A stretch of DNA of 64,000 nucleotides from assembly GCF_022605725.1 (NCBI RefSeq), contig NC_065550.1, positions 9,796,001 to 9,860,000 on the forward strand, read 5' to 3'. The translations under genes were made by a program, and so were the position numbers. Shown here in pieces: positions 44,310 to 55,015 of this stretch. The first letter of the stretch is position 1. Each line of letters starts with the position of its first letter. The stretch is from Anthonomus grandis grandis (Eukaryota; Arthropoda; Insecta; Coleoptera; Curculionidae). The notes beneath the pieces are model-generated. The model made no database searches, was not told the origin of the DNA, and saw only the letters and a list, made by a program, of their open reading frames with translations.

Positions 44310-46807
44310 ATGGATGTGTTGAGTGCCATAAGGCTAAGTAAGGCTTTAAATAAGGTGGCTTCAAACTCAAGACCCTGGTCAGAGGTAATAACTTTGGGAG
44401 ACCCATAACGAGAGACCCATGTATCATAAAAGGCCCGCGAAACAGTTTGGGCAGATTTATCCGGGATTGGAATGGCCTCTACCCAACGGGAGAACCGATC
44501 AATCATTGTCAAAATATAATGGAAGCCGTTGCTTGGAGGCAGAGGGCCCACCAGATCGATATGTACGTGATCGAAACGACCATCAGGGGTTACAAAATGT
44601 TCAGGAATAAATTTGACATGCCTAGAAACCTTGGCATGCTGGCAATCTAAGCAGGTTTTGCACCATAGTGCAACATCACGGTGCAGACCGGGCCAAATGT
44701 ACTTCATGCGAATTTGCCTGTCAGTTGATTTGGTTCCACAATGGGCAGCGTTATGTATACGATCAAAGATCACGCGCCGTAATGGCAAAGGGATAAAGGG
44801 GCGAATGGAGTCGCCAGAGATATCACAATATAAAGATGTCTTGTCAGGACCAAAGTCGAAGGTTTTAAAACAGAAGTCTTTATGGGGGGTCTTAATAAGC
44901 TCTGCCAGTTCTTTATCTTTGCTCTGCAAATCAGAAATTTGTTTTAGAGAGACGTCTATGAGTAGAGAAAGAGACTCAATACGTGACAAACAGTCAGCCA
45001 CCACATTATCTGAACCTTTAATGTATTCAATGCACGTAGTAAATTGGGAAATGTATGAAAGTTGGCGAGATTGCCGGGGAGAAGCTTTGTCTGGACGCTG
45101 AAGAAAAGCGTAGATCAAGGGCTTATGGTCGGTCACAACCTTGAACTCCTGACCTTCAAGATAATGCTCAAAGTATTTAATTGCCTCGTAAATGGCTAGC
45201 AATTCCCTATCGTAAGGACTGTATCGAGTCTGCCGAGGGGACAATTTCTGAGAAAAGAATGCTAAAGGCTCCCAAGACTGCTTCGTTCCATCAATCGGTT
45301 CAGACAGTTGTTCGAGGGAAGCACCAATCGCAATGTCAGAGGCGTCGGATACCACACGGAGTTCCGCACCAGCGCGGGGATGGACTAGTAAGACTGCACT
45401 AGCTAGCTCCTGTTTAACTTTTTCAAAAGCTCGTTCAGACTGATCCGTCCAGATGATAGGACTTTGATCATTTTTACGCGAGTCCTTCAAATATGCATTT
45501 AAAGGAGCTTGAGAGGAGGCCGCGGTAGGAATATTGCGATGGTAAAAATTTATCATGCCTAAGAAGCGGCGAAGCTGAGAGACCGTAGAAGGCTTGGGGA
45601 AACTTAAAATGGCTTCAACCTTAGTAGGAATAGGAGATATACCACGATGGTTAATGCGATAACCCAGAAAATCAATTTCATTAACGGCAAGAACACATTT
45701 GGCGGGATTTAAGCGAAGACCAAATTCTCTAAGTCTTTCGAAGACTACTCGTAAATGAGTGTGATGGTCTTCAATGGTTTTGGAGAATACCAAAATACCG
45801 TCCTGATAAGCAAAGGTAAAATCAAGATTGTTCAAGGCTTGGTTGAGATATCTCTGAAAGGTCTGGCTAGCATTACGCAAGCCGAAAGTCATGAACATGA
45901 ATTCGAACAAACCGAAGGGAGTTATTACAGCAGTCTTTTCGATGTCCTCAGGATGAACTGGAATCTGCTGATAAGCACGAATAAGATCAAGCTTGCTGAA
46001 GATTTTTTTACCATGTAATTCACTGGAGCAGTCATATAAATGGGGAATGGGATATTTATCCGGTTTGGTGACCGCATTCAACGGTCTATAGTCACCACAC
46101 ACCCGCCACTCGGTGTCACCCTTTTTGACCATATGAATGGGACTTGCCCAAGAGCTAGAAGAGGGTCTACACCTACCAGTGTTTATCCAATGCTGGAACT
46201 CCATTTTTGCATACTTAAGCTTATCAGGCGGTAGCCGACGAGCCCGAGCTGACAAGGGAGGTCCTGAGGTAACTATATGATGGAAAACTCTAGGAATTTT
46301 TGGAGGAATATTGCAGGAGCTGCCTGTAATTTCTGGGAATTCTGAAAGAATTTTTTTGCACTCACTATCTATCAGCACACAATGTATGGAGTGTACAGGA
46401 GCCTCTTTGACAATTCCTTTAGAGCATAGCTCAGTTGAAGTGTCCAGTAAACATTTCCTGCGTAGATCAACCGCCAAATTATACTGAAAAAGTAAATCGG
46501 CGCCAATAATGGCATATGGAACCTCCGCGATACAAAAGTTCCAGGATATGTCGCGCCGCAGCCCCAAATTCAGAGTACGAAGCACCTCACCATAAGTATT
46601 TATGAAGCTATTATTAGCGGCATAAAGTTTTAGCCGAGCCGGTCTGTCGCGAAACCTAGGATCGACTGGCATTAGCGAAATGTCCGCACCGGTATCGACA
46701 AGATAAATTTGACCTGTGGTTCTGTCACGGATATGAAGACGTCGAGAAGGTCCAATCACAACTTTACCTGCCGCCTCCAAACAGGAAGGTGTAGAATTTA
46801 GTTTTTT
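44306..46807 (-). CDS. pol: Gypsy pol: protease, reverse transcriptase, RNase H, integrase (defective)
   Basis: Entered from gag by -1 frameshift at 46801-46807; the frame is open to 44306. Numbering from the first TTG at 46780: protease DTGA at residues 29-32; reverse transcriptase about 190-375 with the first catalytic Asp in SKLDLIRAYQQIP and the second box reading YQDG at 325-328 instead of the usual YxDD; RNase H about 470-560 with VSDAS, ELLAI and VTDHKP; integrase zinc finger His676, His680, Cys710, Cys713; integrase core Asp742 (HIDLVGP) and Asp801 (TSDQG). The frame ends by frameshift before the third integrase acidic residue, which lies in the next piece. The protein copies and integrates the retrotransposon RNA in cytoplasmic particles and nucleus. 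Loss of the second YxDD aspartate alone should abolish DNA synthesis. It is an element gene, not a host gene. Confidence 0.88.
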   Translation of the reverse strand, partial: KKLNSTPSCLEAAGKVVIGPSRRLHIRDRTTGQIYLVDTGADISLMPVDPRFRDRPARLKLYAANNSFINTYGEVLRTLNLGLRRDISWNFCIAEVPYAIIGADLLFQYNLAVDLRRKCLLDTSTELCSKGIVKEAPVHSIHCVLIDSECKKILSEFPEITGSSCNIPPKIPRVFHHIVTSGPPLSARARRLPPDKLKYAKMEFQHWINTGRCRPSSSSWASPIHMVKKGDTEWRVCGDYRPLNAVTKPDKYPIPHLYDCSSELHGKKIFSKLDLIRAYQQIPVHPEDIEKTAVITPFGLFEFMFMTFGLRNASQTFQRYLNQALNNLDFTFAYQDGILVFSKTIEDHHTHLRVVFERLREFGLRLNPAKCVLAVNEIDFLGYRINHRGISPIPTKVEAILSFPKPSTVSQLRRFLGMINFYHRNIPTAASSQAPLNAYLKDSRKNDQSPIIWTDQSERAFEKVKQELASAVLLVHPRAGAELRVVSDASDIAIGASLEQLSEPIDGTKQSWEPLAFFSQKLSPRQTRYSPYDRELLAIYEAIKYFEHYLEGQEFKVVTDHKPLIYAFLQRPDKASPRQSRQLSYISQFTTCIEYIKGSDNVVADCLSRIESLSLLIDVSLKQISDLQSKDKELAELIKTPHKDFCFKTFDFGPDKTSLYCDISGDSIRPFIPLPLRRVIFDRIHNAAHCGTKSTDRQIRMKYIWPGLHRDVALWCKTCLDCQHAKVSRHVKFIPEHFVTPDGRFDHVHIDLVGPLPPSNGFHYILTMIDRFSRWVEAIPIPDKSAQTVSRAFYDTWVSRYGSPKVITSDQGLEFEATLFKALLSLMALNTSI

Positions 46808-47703
46808 GGCTTAGCCGAAAATTCCGCGAACATTTTACACCACTCTTTGCACGAAAGAGCGTTATTCGGGTATTTCTGATGCGCATAACATAACTCGGAT
46901 TTCGCAGAATTACCCCTGCGACCCTGATTGGACCCAGACCGTGACCGACCGCGACTGCATAAGCGTTTAAATTCCGTTTGCATTTGCTTAAATGATTCCA
47001 TCATGGTGTCAAATTTTGCCTCGAGCTTTTGAAATTCAGAGCGGTCTACCGGCAATGATGGCACGGGTTTTTTAAACACCCCGAAAGCTTGGGGAAATTC
47101 AGCGTTCGAACCAGGTTGACACGAAATCTTGTCGGCGATAGTGGCTAAAGTTTCAAGGTCCTTGTCTGATACAATCGTTAGAATGTCGCGCTGTTGTTGC
47201 GAAAGACAATCGAGAAAGATTGTTTTAAGAACTTGATCCGAGAGGTTACTTTCATTCAAATCACGAAGTTGACTCAATACTATAGAAGGTTTGCAATTAA
47301 CATCGACACGACCCTTTAATAACTTTTTTAAGCTGTCCTCCTTAGATAAGGAAAAACGTGAAACAAGCTTGGCTTTTGCTTGTTCAAACGCATCACCCGG
47401 AAGCGGACTCGATTTAATAATTGAGCTGATACATTTGAAGGCTTCCGCATCGTCAATAGCCATAACTAAATAATCGAATTTTGTAGAATCTACAGTTATA
47501 TTGGAACGGCGGAAAGCGGCATCGACCTGAAAAAGCCAGCACTGAATGTCAGAAGTTATAATTTTGGGAATTTTAGGCGAAACAGCGTCGATGCGGCCTT
47601 CATTACGGCCATTACCGGCAATAACATTAGCCAGGGCGTCCCTGACATCACGTAGTTGAGCATTAGTTTGATCTAATTGCACTTGTAGCTCTTCAGCCGA
47701 CAT
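46798..47703 (-). CDS. gag: Gypsy Gag polyprotein
   Basis: 301 residues from the ATG at 47703 to TAA at 46798. The N-terminus is a predicted coiled coil (EELQVQLDQTNAQLRDVRDA). Residues about 45-200 form the capsid-like core, with the conserved start DIQCWLFQVDAAFR. A basic Arg/Ser-rich stretch (RGRSRSGSNQGRRG) precedes a C-terminal knuckle, Cys272-x2-His275-x9-Cys285-x3-Cys289. This CHCC arrangement, not CCHC, is the form reported for the CsRn1/Kabuki group. Gag assembles the particle and binds RNA. The frame is intact. Its last codons form the frameshift site, so Pol is made as a Gag-Pol fusion. Confidence 0.88.
   Translation of the reverse strand: MSAEELQVQLDQTNAQLRDVRDALANVIAGNGRNEGRIDAVSPKIPKIITSDIQCWLFQVDAAFRRSNITVDSTKFDYLVMAIDDAEAFKCISSIIKSSPLPGDAFEQAKAKLVSRFSLSKEDSLKKLLKGRVDVNCKPSIVLSQLRDLNESNLSDQVLKTIFLDCLSQQQRDILTIVSDKDLETLATIADKISCQPGSNAEFPQAFGVFKKPVPSLPVDRSEFQKLEAKFDTMMESFKQMQTEFKRLCSRGRSRSGSNQGRRGNSAKSELCYAHQKYPNNALSCKEWCKMFAEFSAKPKN
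46801..46807 (-). promoter_or_regulatory. Programmed -1 frameshift slippery site between gag and pol
   Basis: In the gag frame the minus strand reads CCA AAA AAC TAA, so A AAA AAC is a canonical X XXY YYZ heptamer placed immediately before the gag stop codon. The pol frame is exactly -1 relative to gag. A downstream stem-loop was not modelled. Confidence 0.75.
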
Positions 47704-48376
47704 TATAGCAACAAAATGAATAATATATGTGAAATAAATGAATAAAAAAAAAATAAAAGTAAGTATGATCTAATTTTAAATTTAAAATAGTTTCCAACAC
47801 AATATTTAATACAGTAAAAATAGTGACGATAATTAATCAAAAGGGATGATTATCACACATCCATAATAAAAAACTTAAGAAATTTAAACTTTTGTACCTT
47901 TACGCACTGCACTGAAGTATCAAATCAGCTGATCCCTCAATCACAAGTTTGAAGTTTGAAATCAGCTGATCCTGCTGTCAGACGGCGAGATGCAAGAGTC
48001 AAGTGGCGAAACGTCGCGCCCCAAAGTACAGCAACCAGCCAAACATCCGGCAACCGGCAAACAGCAACCGTACGAACACTACCAACAAGTGCGGCCAACA
48101 GTCGAATTGAAAAAGCCGGCTGCACACAGCACAATTTCAACCGGCAGCAACTGCGTGCCAGAATTCTGCCTAGCGATACGAACAATCACAAAGCCGGACG
48201 CACACGATGGCAGATGGGAAAAATTGGCGGTAAGGATACTGAAGACGGCACAATTTTTCAATAAAATTCATTAACAACACTACTGAGCGATCACATCACC
48301 GTTCCAGGGTAAAATTACCAAATAGCGTACTAGTTCACTGCTAACTTACAGCACACGCACAACCGTTACTATATGA
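47704..48376 (-). other. Gypsy leader region
   Basis: Between primer site and gag start. The right part (47940-48260) is GC-richer and has overlapping frames on both strands that are by-products of composition. GATCAGCTGAT-type repeats occur at 47927-47970 (ATCAGCTGATCC twice). Packaging or translation-control elements may lie here but none is identifiable. Confidence 0.5.
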
Positions 48377-48391
48377 ACGTCGGGGTCACCA
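48377..48391 (-). other. Gypsy primer binding site complementary to tRNA-Trp
   Basis: The minus strand reads TGGTGACCCCGACGT one base after the 5-prime LTR. It is complementary to the 3-prime end of animal tRNA-Trp (ending CGGGGTCACCA), the primer reported for CsRn1-type elements. Confidence 0.75.
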
Positions 48392-48392
48392 C

Positions 48393-48664
48393 TGTAGGTT
48401 TTGTAGTCACCAGACGAGAGATCCTATACTCTTAAACACCAAAATAATACACTCGTTAACGGGTAACAATACTTTATTGTACCAATCGTACAAGAAAACA
48501 GCTACATAGCTTAGACACGTGAGAAAGAGATGTGACTTTTACAACCAGTCTCTGTCACGACTCAGGTGCAACCTAATCCGCCATAATGGATCGAATACAT
48601 CCTGACAATTGACAGCCTCCCCTCCACTCTCGGAGTGAGTGAGAGGGCGATACAAGTCCCCACA
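48393..48664 (-). repeat. Gypsy 5-prime LTR (272 bp)
   Basis: Near-identical to 43164-43432. Followed on the right by ATTA (48665-48668), the second copy of the target duplication, and then the interrupted Copia LTR. Confidence 0.9.
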
Positions 48665-48839
48665 ATTATAACACTACTGGCGCCATCTGTTACTCGTAGC
48701 TCAAAGCCTAATAATAATTATAAATACTTAATAATCAAATACAGAGATCATAAAAGTATAATAATATTTTAGATATTTAAGACACCTCCTTAATTTTATG
48801 CTCTCTACCTATTCCTTACAAAAATATAACAGGTAATTC

Positions 48840-51360
48840 TAACATTAAAACAGTCAAGTATCAAACTTACTTTAAGTTTAATAAATCTCTAAAGCAAATA
48901 AACTTTATTTCCCCCATTGCCTTGGTAAGAATATCAGCTAAATTCTCGTCAGATTTAATTTTTATGATATCTATTACCTTAGCTAAATAATTCTTATGCA
49001 CAAAATGATACTGACTTTCAATAAGCTCCAGCGCAAGAATTATCTTCATAAACTTGGATTGGATTATTTAAGTTAACTTTAAAAGTTTTTAAAATTTCTC
49101 ATACAATAAGAATTTCTGAAATCGCATCTGATAATGTAACGTACTTAGCTGCAGTAGATGACTTAGTTACACTATTCTGTTTACGAGATTTCCAGTAAAT
49201 AATGTTCTCATAAAATCTAATTACAAAACCGGTGGTAGATTTTCTATCGTTTGAATCACCTGCCTAGTCTGCGTCTACAAAGCCGTCAATAACTATAACT
49301 TTACAGTTTTCATTTCTTTTCGTATAAATTAAGTTTAAGTCTCTTGTTTTATATAAATATTTAAGTATTTTTAGAGAATATTTAAAATGAGTTTCTTCAT
49401 GAAATCTGTTTAAATAGTTAACGCTAAATGATATATTAGGTCTGGTAGCTGTGCTAACATAAAGAAGAGCACCTATAATATTCCTATATTTAGACTATCA
49501 TTTAAACTATCAGTCTTTAATAATTTTAAATTAACTTCCATTGGTATAGAGAAACTTTTATTACAACTGATATTATTATATTGTTCCGCTAATGTTTTGA
49601 TATAAGTTTCTTGACTTAATAACATATTCGACTTTTTATTGTATTTTAGTTCAATACCAACATAATTGCCTATTTCACCTAGATCTTTTATATTAAAACG
49701 TAAAGATAATTTTTGCTTAATATTACTACAAATGAGAAGGTCATCCACAAAAAGTAATATGTAAATGGTGCAATTTTGAATATTTTTATATTATAAACAA
49801 TAATCACCATTATTTCTAGAAAAATTAAGATCACTCATATACTGGTGGAAGCATTTATACCATAAATGGGGACTTTCCTTTAAGACATACAGAGCTTTAT
49901 ACAATTTAAAAACTTTATTGGATCCATCATTATAACCTTCAGGTTGTTCAACTTAAATATTAGTTGTTATTTTTCCATTTAGAAACGCTGTCTCGACATT
50001 TATCGGCTCTATAAAGAAATTATTTTGATTTTAAGAGTTTGACTTTTAAAGACAGGCGAATAAGTGTCATTAAGATCATCCGGAACATCACTATAATCTG
50101 AGTCACTATTCTCATCTTCCTATTCCTCTAGATTAAATTCTTGGGTTATCTTAAGTTCTTTCTTAACCTTGGGATCAATAATCGCTTTGGACTCTTCAAA
50201 ACCAATACACACAGTGTCATCCTCTACTATATCCATATGTCGCGCTGCATTAATGTTATTATTAATATTATTATTAGAACTCGGTATCCCACATCTGAAT
50301 ATCCAACAACTATATCACATTCAGCCTTTTTATCCCATTTGGAAGTTCTTTTTACTTCAGGAATTCTAACAAATATTTTGCTTCCATAGATCCTTAAGTT
50401 CATGTACATAGGGTGGACACGGGTTAACAATAATACTTTTTTCACAAGCAAATTTAAAAATTTTCGAATTTATATATTCTGTTCCGTAATTACACCTAAT
50501 CCTTTTAACCTTTTTATTAGAAATGTTTAACCTGATTAATATATTCAGCTAAACACTCAAAAACTTGATCTTTACTTTTAATACAGAAAACTTAAATCAA
50601 TTTACTTTAATCATCATGATGCTTAAAAAATACTTCTCCCCATTACTTCCAACAGTGCTATGAGGTCCATTTAAATCAGTATGAATTATTTCAAGAATAT
50701 CATTGGCTTTAGTTCTGTTATTTTGAAAAGGTAAGTTATGCATCTTATTTTCAATACAGATTTCACATTTCATAAAGTTACAATCAAGATTTTCAGGTAA
50801 ATTCTTTAACATATTATTTTTAGAAACCTTACTTAAAGAATTAAAGTTTATATGCCCTTATTTATTTTCTACTTCTGTGCCATTTTTCCTTAAAAGACAT
50901 TTTATTTTTAGGTTCAATTTTACAAGTAATTACATTGGCATTGATTTCATTTTTAACCAACAAGCCTTTTATTTAATATAAATTAATTCACTTCTTAGGA
51001 ATTCCAACTATCTCATTTTTTTATAAATTTTACTCACATCAACTTCAGATATAATTTTATTATTTTTAGTAATTTTACTATAACTTAAGAAATTATTATT
51101 CATTTCTTTTACAAATAAAACATTTTTAATAGTAACAGTTGACATCCTATCATAAATAAAGAAATTACATATAACAGTACCTATTTTGGTTGCTTGTAGT
51201 ATTCAAACATCTCTAAGTTTGACATTATTTGGTGTTTTTAAAGTTACAAATGTACTAAAGTATTTGTCATTATTAATTATGTGGTCTCTACTTCCACTGT
51301 CAAGCACCCAAGTAACCTCATTATTATTATAAATTTTACTACTTACAGATTCACTGACAT
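48840..51360 (-). pseudogene. pol: Copia pol: RNase H, reverse transcriptase, integrase, protease remnants
   Basis: On the minus strand, from right to left: the protease active site as WVLDSGSRDH (DSG at 51293-51301); a GAG-pre-integrase-like zinc piece CEICIENKMHNLPF (about 50760) with ILEIIHTDLNGPHSTVG, the start of the integrase core (first Asp in HTDLNGP); an integrase C-terminal region LRIYGSKIFVRIPEVKR to VVGYSDVGY (50451-50227). Next the reverse transcriptase begins with TYSPVFKVK near 50050 and continues with MDDLLICSN and GEIGNYVGIEL at 49748-49600. RNase H has STTGFVIRFYENIIYW (about 49230) and ends KSDENLADILTKAMGEIKF (49049-48867). The order integrase before reverse transcriptase is diagnostic of Copia. 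Numerous stops and frameshifts. Confidence 0.8.
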
Positions 51361-51366
51361 TTTAAT

Positions 51367-51948
51367 CTACATTAACCATAAACACACTACTGTTGCTGTT
51401 TGAGTTTGAATGAGCATCTCCTCCATGCCCCCTGCCACTGCCTCGAATGTTACTTCTCCTATCTTAAATTTGACCACCCTGAGAGTGACCTCTGTTGCTA
51501 GGCCGATAGGTATTTCCACGATTGCCATGAACATATACTGTAGATGAGTTGACACTTAAACTTTGGGCTCTGCAGTATCTCTGTATATGTACAGGTTTGC
51601 GACACAAATAACACTGGTATTGCGGCTGCGGTCTGAAATTACTGATGGTTGCCATAAATACAACATTAGACCTACCTTGATTTGAACTGGTGGCTGTTGA
51701 CGGTCCATTTTCCATAGCTTTTAGCTTAATTTGGGCTTCAAAAATTCATAGGTTTTTTCAGCTTCTGGTAAAACATCAATTAGGTCTCCTATGTACCTGT
51801 ATGTGCTTGGCAGCGCTTTTAGCATAAAGTTCTTCAACTTAATTCCCTTAAGAGAACTTCGATAGACAATCTGTAAAGCAGTAGACTGTCTGTTATACAT
51901 CTCATCAAACTTTAGCATAACTTTTCGTGCTGTGTCCAAGAGAGACAC
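51367..51948 (-). pseudogene. gag: Copia gag remnant with zinc knuckle
   Basis: Frame 51948-51721 carries SLLDTARKVMLKFDEMYNRQ and STALQIVYRSSLKGIKLKNF, the middle of a Copia Gag. Frame 51715-51464 has a CCHC knuckle CYLCRKPVHIQRYC (C-x2-C-x4-H-x4-C) followed by a Gly/Arg/Ser-rich tail. The N-terminal part expected to the right is absent: the sequence passes into the hAT element at about 51950. So the Copia 5-prime end of gag was lost when, or after, the hAT element arrived. Confidence 0.7.
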
Positions 51949-52137
51949 AAATTTTCCGCCCTTTTTTACACTTATTTTGCTTTTATAAAATTTACTTTTA
52001 TTTTGCAGTTATAAAAAAAAACATATTTTTTTATTTTATATTTATTGGAAATAATAATTATTAAATTATTAATTAACAACAAAAAAACATCTGTAATCCG
52101 TCACACAAGTCAACTAGAACTTTTATTAGGTTAAATG

Positions 52138-55015
52138 TTAAATATAGATGTTTTTCTTGATTCAACGGCAGCAAATTCTTTTATAACTTCATCAAAATCG
52201 ATTTTGTCAACTATCTCCTGCTCTATAGCTAATATTGCTAGCCCAGATTGTCTCTCGGGATGCATAGTTGATTGAAGTAAACCCCAGAAGCCGCAAATAC
52301 TGGTAAAGTTAAGAGTATTCTTAAGAAAATTGTAACATTTGGCAAAGATGAGGTTAAGGAATTGAAAATAACTTCAAAGCTTTAATCTCATTAAACAAAA
52401 CATCTACCTCAATATCAGCCTCCATCTTTACCGCATCAGTAAGCTTCTGTTGTAAAGCTTGGCAGTTTTTTAGGAGATCATCGTCATATAATGTAAAAAT
52501 ATTACTGAAAAAAACAAAAACATTGTCATACTTAGAGATTATATCAAATTTACTATTTAGAGAACTTAGTAAAATTAACTTTAAACGCGGTTTTGGGATT
52601 TTGAGGTGCTTCATCTCTATGTTTATAATCAAAAAACTTTAGTTTATATTTTTGTCTAGTAGTATTGATTGCGGGAACATCTTGCTCTATCTCAAGATCG
52701 GCGGTTAATTTTGCCGCTTGAACAATTATTTTTTCAAAGAAATAATCATTTCTATAATTTGTAAAATGATCGACTAAATTCTTTAAATAATTTTCACATA
52801 CTTTAATGTCAATTATTACACTTTGCATCATTTTGCTTACAAGATTAATCTGAAATAAAACATCATACCAAATAATTACATTACAAATAAATTTAAATGT
52901 TTGGATATTTAATAGTAAAGAACTTGCTTTATGAGTACTTTCTATGTTAAAAGTATCGTTATTCGCTATTTCTAGAAGACTCTCACAAATTTTAATTAAA
53001 TTAAATTTTAATGCTTTTATAGCATCTACTCTACCTGACCATCTAGTATCACTTAGGGATTTTAGATTTAATGCAGGTACATTTTTTTTAATAATATCCC
53101 ATCTTTTTGTGGAGGAAGAGAAAAAAAACGAGTTCTTGTACTATATCAAAAAAGTTTACATTGTTAGTTTCATTTAATACTTTAGCAACATCATTTACTG
53201 CTAAATTTAAGCTATGTGTAGTGCAATGCACAAAAAAAGCTCTAGGATTAACGTCCAGTATACGTTTTTGTAAGCCAATATGCTTTCCACGCATATTGAC
53301 ACTGTTATCATACCCTTGACCTCTCATGTCTTTAATATCTAAATTTAAATTTTGTAAAATTTCAGATATAAAATCAAATATTTTTTTTTCCTGTAAAATT
53401 GAATATTGGGCTAAAGACTAAAAAACTCTATTATATCTGACCTTTTTTACAATCTTGATTTAACACCACATAACGCAAAACAAGGCTTATTTGTTCTGTG
53501 TGACTTGTATCTGGGGTACAGTCCATAATTATTGAATAATATTTGAAATTTCGTACCATATTTAAAATATTAGTTTTTACTTTAGAGGACATTAATTCTA
53601 CAATTTCGTATTCAATTTGACAGTCTAAATAATGAGTTTTTTTTTTAAATTTTACTGGGAGTTCTGCACTCTACTAAGATGTTTTCTCATCACAGGGTCA
53701 AATGAGGAAATCATCTCGACAGCCTTAAGAAAATTTCCGTTATCAGGTTGAAAAAGTATTTTAGAAGAACTCTGAAATGCTAGATATTGTCGGGATAAAA
53801 AATTTAACACTTTTTTCAAACTCATCCATATATTTATATAAACATTATGTACATACAATTGATGTTTCTTGTCTTTTTATATCCAACGATAAGTGTTGCC
53901 AATCAGAAAAACTATTTGAATCAGAAAAAGTATTGATAGTTTTACCAAAAACAAAAGCAAAATACAGAGTTTTTTGAAACTGAATAAATAAGCCAAATTC
54001 TCTCTGTTGTTTCACCATTCTCCAGTTTTCTGACAAAACACATACTTAAAAATTTTCTTTTGTCTTGATTTTTAGGAAATTGATAATTGCGTCGTATCAA
54101 AGGAGGTCCTTGTTCAACCAACCTTTTGACTTCCTCGTTGTTAATAGTTCTAGGCTATATACCAGGATTCTCTGATAGAAGAATGGTACTTGTCATCTCA
54201 GGGCCCATTTCAGTCAAGGCTTCAGTTTCATCTTCACTTGTAGCCTCTATTGTTGAGTCGGTGGGTTCGACCGATTCTACGTGTTTACTTAGAGTTGATG
54301 TACTCGTAGATGGTTTAAGTGCAGGAACAGGTAAAGCAGCGATCGCTTTAGAACATTGACCCTCTAAAGTTTCTGTTTCTGCATTGAAAACTGGAGTTTT
54401 CACCAAGATCTCTTTTATTTTGCCAGCCATCTTCTCCTGTTCTTGGGCTCTAACTTGTTTTTGCTTCCGAAATTTTGCGCCAGAAGGTCGTTTTCTATTC
54501 TGTGGTTCCTAAAATTAAGCAAGTAAAGCTAATATAGGCTAATATACTAGAGCAATATAAAATGTATTAAGATGTACTAGGCTCAGAAAACATATAAAAA
54601 ATAAACGACGTTGGATGATAGACGAATTAAATATCTTGACAGTTTTGGCACTACCGGCCATGCCGGAAAGAGATGTTAACTTCGGTAATTTGAATGAAAC
54701 TATGAAGTACCACGTAAAAGTCTAATTAGCTGGATTTTTATACATTTAATGCCCCTTAATAAAGATTTGAAAAAAAAATCATTTTTATTTCAAAAATTAC
54801 ATTTACATTTTTTTTCCTATAATCAAGACATTTATTATTTTGACTTGAATTATTATAGGCAATGATTCGGCATAATAAAATTAGTATAATATTTTATTTA
54901 ACTTTTGATAGTTAAAAGATATATTGTTTGAAATAATAAAAAATTGAATATCCCGAAAGCCATTAAATCTTTTATAAATATTATTTTTTGTATGATATAA
55001 TATAATACTTACCAT
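52138..55015 (-). pseudogene. hAT transposase, broken; first intron directly after the ATG
   Basis: The inferred start ATG is at 55013-55015, directly followed by GTAAGT; a 504-bp intron (55012-54509) ends in TTTTAG, and exon 2 opens EPQNRKRPSGAKFRKQKQ, the Lys/Arg-rich opening typical of this group. Next come a Ser/Thr-rich linker (54430-54155), a TTF-type zinc-finger region (FGLFIQFQKTLYFAFVFGK and SFSDWQHLS, about 54000-53870), and a DUF4371 region with MRGQGYDNSVNMRGKHIGLQ and FFVHCTTHSLNLAVND (53327-53160). The C-terminal dimerisation domain has STMHPERQSGLAILAIE (about 52280-52220) and ends with TAA at 52138-52140. Several frameshifts and stops (about 53400-53660 and 52350-52630) disable it. 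Expected intact length is around 700-800 residues. Confidence 0.7.
54630..54720. repeat. Decayed relative of the 60476-60663 miniature element, inside the hAT intron
   Basis: TTGACAGTTTTGGCACTACCGG, then a short CCGG-type hairpin, then GTTAACTTCGGTAATTTGAA parallels TTGACAGTTGTGAAATTTCC, its hairpin and GTCAACTTCGTTATTTTAAA at 60585-60655. No terminal CAGGGTG survives here. Confidence 0.4.

Larger units (their letters stand above)
43164..48664 (-). mobile_element. Ty3/gypsy LTR retrotransposon (CsRn1/Kabuki-like), nearly complete
   Basis: LTRs at 43164-43432 and 48393-48664 begin TGTAGG and end CCCACA and are almost identical apart from one short region (after CACGTG), so the insertion is young. 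ATTA flanks both ends (43160-43163 and 48665-48668) as target duplication. On the minus strand the order is 5-prime LTR, tRNA-Trp-type primer site, leader, gag (47703-46798), -1 frameshift site, pol (protease, RT, RNase H, integrase), purine tract and 3-prime LTR. The Trp primer and the CHCC knuckle point to the CsRn1 lineage. Pol carries two frameshifts and a mutated catalytic box, so this copy cannot replicate on its own. Confidence 0.9.
43083..48782 (-). repeat. Copia 3-prime LTR, split by the gypsy element
   Basis: The LTR halves are 43083-43163 (beginning TGTTCAAACTC on the plus strand) and 48669-48782. The gypsy element and one ATTA copy of the target duplication lie between them. Joined, they align with the other LTR at 55990-56190. 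Confidence 0.75.

Noticed and set aside
44613..45101. 162-codon plus-strand frame and other plus frames across 44.4-46.2 kb
   Set aside because: Antisense shadows of the gypsy pol gene.
47956..48274. Overlapping frames of 60-102 codons in the gypsy leader
   Set aside because: GC-richer leader DNA gives open frames on both strands in several phases; no conserved motif and not in the place of a known gypsy gene.
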